From: Gaiellales bacterium
GTDB taxonomy: Bacteria > Actinomycetota > Thermoleophilia > BMS3ABIN01
Direction: 5' to 3'
NCBI GenBank assembly: GCA_003599855.1
Contig: QZKG01000034.1
Coordinates: forward strand, 1 to 37,757
Length of the DNA: 37,757 nt
Notes under the pieces: model-generated
The model's input: the letters and a program-made list of their open reading frames with translations, nothing else
What the model was told of the DNA's origin: nothing
The model's database searches: none
Position numbers and translations under genes: made by a program
Part shown: positions 33,677 through 37,757 of the stretch, piece by piece
Layout: every line of letters starts with the position of its first letter
Numbering within the stretch: the stretch's first letter is position 1

Positions 33677-34147
33677 CGGATAAATCCGGTTTCGACAGCC
33701 GGCGCCACGGCAGCCTCCGGCCGCTTCCTCACGAGATTGAGCGACGAAGGATTCTGCTCTTCTATTCTGATTGGCCGCCCGGGGGCATTCCTGTCGCTAA
33801 CGCCCGCGGCCACAAAGCCGAATGCAGGCGCAGTCCCATCAATCGCAAATATATGAGCGTGCCGAGACCAATAAGGGGACACCATACTCATTTCAAGGAT
33901 GGAATCGTCTAAATAGGTATGGTGTCCCTCTATTTTCTCTTGCCTTTTTCATTCGGAGGCGGATTATGCGACGTGGTGGGGTGCGCCTCTGCCCATGTAC
34001 ATGTAAACATTTGATTGAGGCAGCAGCGTAGCCCTCCGTTCGACCGGCTTACCTCTTAGGGCATCCCCGGCTTGGGGTTTGCCAGCTACACCTGTTGACG
34101 CTGGCGGCCCGGGGGGATCGCCGTCGCTAATGCTGCCTCGGAATCTC
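33677..34147. other. Long intergenic stretch without a convincing gene
   Basis: About 470 bp between the nuo control region and the end of the CPBP protease gene. Short open frames on both strands lack ribosome sites and family similarity. Base composition is less G+C-rich and more uneven than in the flanking genes. The one clear structure is the inverted repeat at 33876-33928. It may be the remains of a mobile element. Confidence 0.5.
33876..33928. repeat. 12-bp inverted repeat of the GGACACCATAC type
   Basis: GGGACACCATAC (33876-33887) and GTATGGTGTCCC (33917-33928) are perfect inverted copies around a 29-nt A+T-rich loop; a T-rich stretch follows. Palindromes with the core GGACACCATACT are, to my recollection, found beside IS200-like / REP-associated tyrosine transposase genes. 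No transposase is present here, so it would be an orphan remnant. A terminator for the minus-strand CPBP gene is a less likely alternative. Confidence 0.55.
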
Positions 34148-35041
34148 TTAGAAAAGCTCCCGGAAGTTTACGATGACCGCGACGGTGTTGACCACGAAAT
34201 GCCCGGCGATGGGCAGCCACAGCGAGCCGGTGACGCGCAGCATGAGGGCGAAGCCGAAGCCGATGGAGAAGAGGATGGGCATCAGCCCCCAGTGGGGCAG
34301 GTGGGCCAGGGCGAAGATTGTCGAGGAGGCGATGGCGGCGAGGAAGAAGCCCAGGCGCTTCTCCAGCCCGCGGTGGATGACGCCGCGGAAGAGGAACTCC
34401 TCCACGAAGGGCGTGGCGATGGCGACGGTGATCAGGGCGATGACGAAGCCGCCCCAGGTGAGCCCGAAGGGCTCCACCACCTCCTGCCGGGGCAGCTCGA
34501 AGAGTTCGTACGCCTCCACCAGCGAGGTGTAGGTCGCCGGGATGACCAGGTAGCAGCCGAACATCGTGGCTATCCAGATGCCCAGCGCGTAGCCGAAGCG
34601 CGTGGGGCGAAAGCCGAAGGTAAAGCGGTCGAAGGCGTAACCGCGGGCGCGCAGGTAGAGGAGCGGGCCGCCCACCTCAACGGCCCAGAAGATGACGTGG
34701 AAGGACGATACGCCGGTGGGGGTGTCGAGCCAGGTCTCGATGTCGAAGCCCGGGTCGACGATGGCGGTGGCCACCCCCAGCACGACGAAGGCCGCCACCT
34801 GTGCGGCGAAAGCGCCTACTACGACTATGAGGACCACGGCCAGCGTGTCGAGGGCGCCCCACTGGGGCAGCGGGTGGCCGTCCCGGTCCACCAGCAGCAG
34901 CGGGCGGGAGGCCGTGTACTCCCCCTGGTGGCGGGGGAGCCCCGGCGGCGTCCCGCGGGCGTCGCGCACGAGCAGGAAGTACGCGGACAGCGCCAGCACG
35001 GCGACCAGTACCGCGGTGGTGATGATCTCTTCAGGGCTCAT
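34148..35041 (-). CDS. CPBP-family intramembrane metalloprotease (CAAX/Abi type)
   Basis: 297 residues, about eight membrane helices. The three conserved motifs are intact: PFVEEFLFRGVI (EExxxR), FALAHLPHWG (FxxxH) and HFVVNTVAV (HxxxN), forming the glutamyl-type intramembrane protease site. Bacterial members are of diverse or unknown role (bacteriocin immunity, peptide processing). The start ATG 35041 lies 16 bp after the slipin stop with a weak AGGA upstream, so it is most likely the last gene of an nfeD-slipin-CPBP operon. A cytosolic loop (30-58) separates helix 1 from the core. Confidence 0.92.
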   Translation of the reverse strand: MSPEEIITTAVLVAVLALSAYFLLVRDARGTPPGLPRHQGEYTASRPLLLVDRDGHPLPQWGALDTLAVVLIVVVGAFAAQVAAFVVLGVATAIVDPGFDIETWLDTPTGVSSFHVIFWAVEVGGPLLYLRARGYAFDRFTFGFRPTRFGYALGIWIATMFGCYLVIPATYTSLVEAYELFELPRQEVVEPFGLTWGGFVIALITVAIATPFVEEFLFRGVIHRGLEKRLGFFLAAIASSTIFALAHLPHWGLMPILFSIGFGFALMLRVTGSLWLPIAGHFVVNTVAVIVNFRELF

Positions 35042-35056
35042 GGGGTCCTGCCGCCG

Positions 35057-35839
35057 CTAGCTTTCCGGATCTTTGCCCTTACCCGTCCGCGCCTTCTCCA
35101 CGAAGGGCGAGAGCAGGTCGATGGGCACGGGGAAGATGGTGGTGGAGTTGTGCTCCGAGGCCACTTCAACAAGCGTCTGCAGAAAGCGCAATTGCACCGC
35201 CACCGGCTGGTCGGAGATGACACTGGCGGCCTCGTGCAGTTTCTCCGAGGCCTGGAACTCGCCCTCGGCGGCGATGACCTTGGCGCGGCGCTCGCGCTCG
35301 GCCTCGGCCTGCTTGGCCATGGCCCGCTGCATCGTCTGGGGGATCTCCACGTCCTTGACCTCGACGGTGACGACCTTGATGCCCCAGGGGGCCGTCTGCT
35401 CGTCGATGATGATCTGCAGCTGCTGGTTGATCTTGTCGCGCTCGGCCAGCAGGTGGTCGAGGTCCGACTGGCCCAGGGTGCTCCTCAGGGTCGTCTGGGC
35501 GATCTGGGAGGTGGCCATGATGTAGTTCTCCACCTCGACGATGGCCTTGGTGGGCTCGATTACCTTGAAATAGACCACGGCGTTGACCTTGGCGGGGACG
35601 TTGTCCTTGGTGATGATCTCCTGGGGCGGGACGTTCATGGTGACGATGCGCAGGTCGACCTTGACCATGCGGTCGATCACCGGTATCAGGATGAAGAGCC
35701 CCGGGCCCTTCTGGCCGATGAGGCGCCCCAGGCGGAAGATGACCGCCCGTTCGTACTCCTTGGCGATGCGGATCGCCGACATGAAGAAGGCGATGGCGAC
35801 GAAGATGAGTATCAACACCAGCGCGCCGGTGGTTTCCAT
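35057..35839 (-). CDS. Slipin (stomatin/SPFH-domain membrane scaffold)
   Basis: 260 residues from ATG 35839, with AAGGAGG upstream; the frame to 35950 crosses a leader with repeats. One N-terminal membrane helix (about 4-22), then the SPFH domain: [59 protein letters not shown], and a helical coiled-coil ([15 protein letters not shown]) ending near [14 protein letters not shown]. Stomatin-like slipins form ring or microdomain scaffolds and are commonly paired with NfeD, as here (nfeD directly upstream). In Pyrococcus the NfeD protease domain cleaves the slipin C-terminus; the C-terminal hydrophobic strand needed for that is present. Confidence 0.95.
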   Translation of the reverse strand: METTGALVLILIFVAIAFFMSAIRIAKEYERAVIFRLGRLIGQKGPGLFILIPVIDRMVKVDLRIVTMNVPPQEIITKDNVPAKVNAVVYFKVIEPTKAIVEVENYIMATSQIAQTTLRSTLGQSDLDHLLAERDKINQQLQIIIDEQTAPWGIKVVTVEVKDVEIPQTMQRAMAKQAEAERERRAKVIAAEGEFQASEKLHEAASVISDQPVAVQLRFLQTLVEVASEHNSTTIFPVPIDLLSPFVEKARTGKGKDPES

Positions 35840-35859
35840 GACTGCCTCCTTGTCCTGGT

Positions 35860-35916
35860 TGAAAGGGACGTTGTTTCCTAAGTTTCCTGAGTTAAGCAGT
35901 TCCTGAAAGGGACGTT
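35860..35916 (-). repeat. Direct repeat pair in the slipin leader
   Basis: TGAAAGGGACGTT occurs at 35860-35872 and 35904-35916, 44 bp apart, between nfeD and slipin (AACGTCCCTTTCA on the coding strand). The second copy also follows GTTCC-like steps. It may be a local duplication or paired binding sites. Confidence 0.45.
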
Positions 35917-35968
35917 CCTGCCTTTTTTGCCTTGTTATGGCTGTTCCCACGCCTGGCCGACTCTGCCC

Positions 35969-37171
35969 TCACACCGTCCTCCTCACCTTGAGCATCAGGC
36001 CGCTGATGCCCACCACCTCGATCTCCTCGCCCTGGGGAATCGCTTCCCCGTCGACCGTCTCCGCGCTCCAGATCTCGCCATGGACGAAGACCTGCCCCAT
36101 GGGGTCGAGGTCGCTGCGGGTGTAGCCCACTTCGCCGATCATGGCGTTCCTGCCCGACTGGTCCGGCAGGCGGCGGGCCGACACCGCAGCGCGCACGACG
36201 AAGATGAAGAACAGGGCGGTGAGGGCCGCCAGGGTGAGGTTGAGCGCCGGTGACACCTTCAGGAACGAGGCCGAGGAATCGAACAGCAGGAATGAGCCGA
36301 CGATGAGGCTCACCACGCCGCTGCCGCTTAAAAGGCCGTGGCTGGGGAAGAAGAGGTCGGCGCTCAGCAGGGCGATGCCCAGGACGATGACCACTACCCC
36401 GGCATAGTTGACCGGCAGTATATAGAGTGCGTAGACGGCCAGGGCCAGGGCGCTGAAACCGGCGATGGCGCCGAATCCGATGCCGGGGTTGGCCAGTTCG
36501 TAGGCCAGGGCCAGCAGCCCCAGCAGGAAGAGCAGGTAGACGATGTTGGGGTTGAGCACCAGGTGGAAGAAGCGCTCGCGGAAGCTCATCGCCGCCTCGG
36601 TGACGGTGGCGCCATCCGTGTCCACCACCAGCTGTTTGGAGACGGTGGTGAAGCCGTCCACCTCCCCCAGCACGGCCGCGACGCTGTCGGCCTTGAACTC
36701 AGCGACCCCCTGATCGACGGCCTCGTCCGCGGTGAGCGACAGCGACTGGCGCACCGCCAGTTCGGCCCAGTCGGCGTTGCGGCCGGAAGCCTCGGCCAGC
36801 GAGCGCAGGTAGGCGGCCGAGTCGTTGAGCACCTTCTCGCCCTCGGCGCTGGACAGGTCGACGCCGTAGACCACCGGGTGGGCGGCGCCGATGTTGGTGC
36901 CGGGCGCCATCACCACCACGTCCGCGGCCATGCAGATGAAGGCCCCGGCCGAGGCAGCCCGGCCCCCGGAGGGCGATACATAGGCGATGACCGGCAGCGG
37001 CGAGGCGGTGATGCTCTTGACGATCTCCCGCATCGGCTCGTCGAGGCCGCCGGGCGTATCGATGGTGATGAGCACCGCCCCGGCCCCGTCGGAGGCGGCC
37101 TGCTCGATGCCGCGGGTCACGAAGCCGCCCACCTGGGGGTCGATGATGCCTTCGATGGCGATGAGGGTCAC
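35969..37171 (-). CDS. nfeD: Long NfeD protein with ClpP-like serine protease domain
   Basis: 400 residues from GTG 37171, which overlaps the upstream stop as GTGA. Residues 1-165 form a ClpP/SPP-type protease domain: LITIDTPGGLDEPMREI, SPSGGRAASAGAFICMAAD with catalytic S74, and K113 (GEKVLNDSA) as likely base. Four to five membrane helices follow (about 210-345), then a C-terminal OB-fold NfeD domain (NAMIGEVGYTRSDLDPMGQVFVHGEIW). It is the usual partner of the slipin downstream. Unusual: I find no signal peptide. The frame can be extended upstream only about 35 Gly/Arg-rich codons before a stop, none hydrophobic. Topology of the protease domain is therefore uncertain, unless the first helix acts as a reverse anchor or a frameshift hides the N-terminus. 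Confidence 0.9.
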   Translation of the reverse strand: MTLIAIEGIIDPQVGGFVTRGIEQAASDGAGAVLITIDTPGGLDEPMREIVKSITASPLPVIAYVSPSGGRAASAGAFICMAADVVVMAPGTNIGAAHPVVYGVDLSSAEGEKVLNDSAAYLRSLAEASGRNADWAELAVRQSLSLTADEAVDQGVAEFKADSVAAVLGEVDGFTTVSKQLVVDTDGATVTEAAMSFRERFFHLVLNPNIVYLLFLLGLLALAYELANPGIGFGAIAGFSALALAVYALYILPVNYAGVVVIVLGIALLSADLFFPSHGLLSGSGVVSLIVGSFLLFDSSASFLKVSPALNLTLAALTALFFIFVVRAAVSARRLPDQSGRNAMIGEVGYTRSDLDPMGQVFVHGEIWSAETVDGEAIPQGEEIEVVGISGLMLKVRRTV

Positions 37172-37757
37172 GCTCTTGCCCTGGCCCTGGGCGCGCCCGG
37201 AGCCGCCGCCCGTGGCTTGACCGCCGGTCCGGCCACACCCGCCTGATCGATAATATCGTCCAAATCAAGTCCGCTATCGTCGTCAGTTGAGCTGCTCTCC
37301 GCCGGGGAAGTTTTGCTCTGGGCGGACGGTACCGGGCCGGCCAGATCATCGAGTAGAGAATCTTCCATAACTACCAGTGCAGCCTGCTTTCCGGACGGGG
37401 TTGTTTCAGGCAACTCAAAGTCCTCTGGCTGCCCGGGCCTGGAGCTCACCGGAGTTGCTTCGTCCCAGTTCAGCTCGTCCACCGGTTGAGAAGCCGGCTG
37501 CGACTGCGGCTGGCCGAAAATATGCTCCAGGTCGAACCCGCTGTCGCCCTTGTCAGCGGCTTGTTTTTCCTCAGGCTCGACCGCGAGACCCATCATCGCG
37601 GCAAGATCGTTCGGCTGCTCAGCCGGTTGGGCCTGCGCTGGCGCGGCGGGCAATTCGCCGTCAAGCTCGTCGATGGCCGCCGGCTCCTCAGCTACCGCGA
37701 ACGGATCGACTGCGGCCGGCCTGGTTGTCTCCAGGGGTGCGGCGGGCGCTTCAGGCA
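37168..37757 (-). CDS. C-terminal part of an acidic, low-complexity protein, cut by the window edge
   Basis: The frame is open from the right edge to the stop at 37168, about 196 codons, and overlaps nfeD by GTGA. It is rich in Asp, Glu, Pro, Ala, Ser and Gln. Short acidic-hydrophobic modules recur: AAIDELDGELP, FDLEHIFGQ, DELNWDEA, FELPETTPS, LDDLAGPV, LDLDDIIDQAG. It ends in a basic, Pro/Arg-rich tail (PRAAAPGAPRARARA). This looks like a disordered region with repeated short binding motifs. There are no membrane segments or catalytic motifs in the visible part, and I do not recognise a family. A TTG at 37653 could be an internal start but the frame clearly continues beyond the window. Overlap with nfeD suggests cotranscription. 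Confidence 0.6.
   Translation of the reverse strand, partial: PEAPAAPLETTRPAAVDPFAVAEEPAAIDELDGELPAAPAQAQPAEQPNDLAAMMGLAVEPEEKQAADKGDSGFDLEHIFGQPQSQPASQPVDELNWDEATPVSSRPGQPEDFELPETTPSGKQAALVVMEDSLLDDLAGPVPSAQSKTSPAESSSTDDDSGLDLDDIIDQAGVAGPAVKPRAAAPGAPRARARA

Noticed and set aside
33661..33891. A 76-codon minus-strand frame in the long gap upstream of nuo
   Set aside because: No ribosome site, no family similarity, and it overlaps the two inverted repeats.

Overview
The window is a gene-dense, very G+C-rich stretch (about two-thirds G+C by eye) with frequent GTG and TTG starts. I infer a deep-branching, probably largely anaerobic Gram-positive (monoderm) lineage of the Actinomycetota type. 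The evidence is a heliorhodopsin (a family known mainly from monoderms), an LPETG sortase substrate, a ThiC paralogue of the anaerobic benzimidazole (BzaF) type behind a cobalamin riboswitch, and an apparent selenoprotein. No ribosomal or other marker fixes the taxonomy.

Left part (1-19.4 kb) is a mosaic of small transcription units. In order: a nitroreductase-like protein cut by the left edge; heliorhodopsin; a seven-repeat extracytoplasmic beta-propeller; tRNA-Asp with promoter and terminator; a soluble Rieske protein; a universal stress protein; a TIM-barrel-like lipoprotein; small zinc-ribbon, membrane and STAS proteins; a one-cluster ferredoxin with a cupredoxin lipoprotein; a glutaredoxin/AhpF-type reductase fusion read through an in-frame TGA at its active site; adenine deaminase; an LPETG surface protein; the B12 riboswitch and bzaF; tRNA-Phe; a GAF-GAF-GGDEF diguanylate cyclase; an aldehyde dehydrogenase plus FAH-family dehydratase pair that looks like the end of an oxidative (Weimberg-type) pentose pathway; a lipoprotein and a ferritin-like protein.

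Centre to right (19.6-33.4 kb, minus strand) is a 12-gene complex I operon, nuoA-B-C-D-H-[I'EF]-[G'-GltD-I'']-J-K-L-M-N. There is no ordinary nuoE, F, G or I. Instead, between nuoH and nuoJ, where nuoI normally sits, are two chimeric genes. The first starts with the N-terminal half of NuoI (one [4Fe-4S] motif) and continues into a reduced NuoE and a NuoF. The second starts with a NuoG-type [2Fe-2S] domain, continues as a GltD/NfnL-like FAD/NAD(P)H oxidoreductase and NuoG/HydA-type clusters, and ends with what looks like the C-terminal half of NuoI. The arrangement reads as an electron-input module inserted into nuoI between its two cluster motifs. I consider this the most unusual system in the window. 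A promoter whose -35 lies in a 12-bp inverted-repeat arm, and a roughly 190-nt structured leader, precede nuoA.

Right edge (34.1-37.8 kb, minus strand): a CPBP intramembrane protease, a slipin, a long NfeD with a ClpP-like protease domain, and the end of an acidic low-complexity protein cut by the window. The 740-bp gap between nuoA and the protease gene holds two long inverted repeats and no convincing gene.
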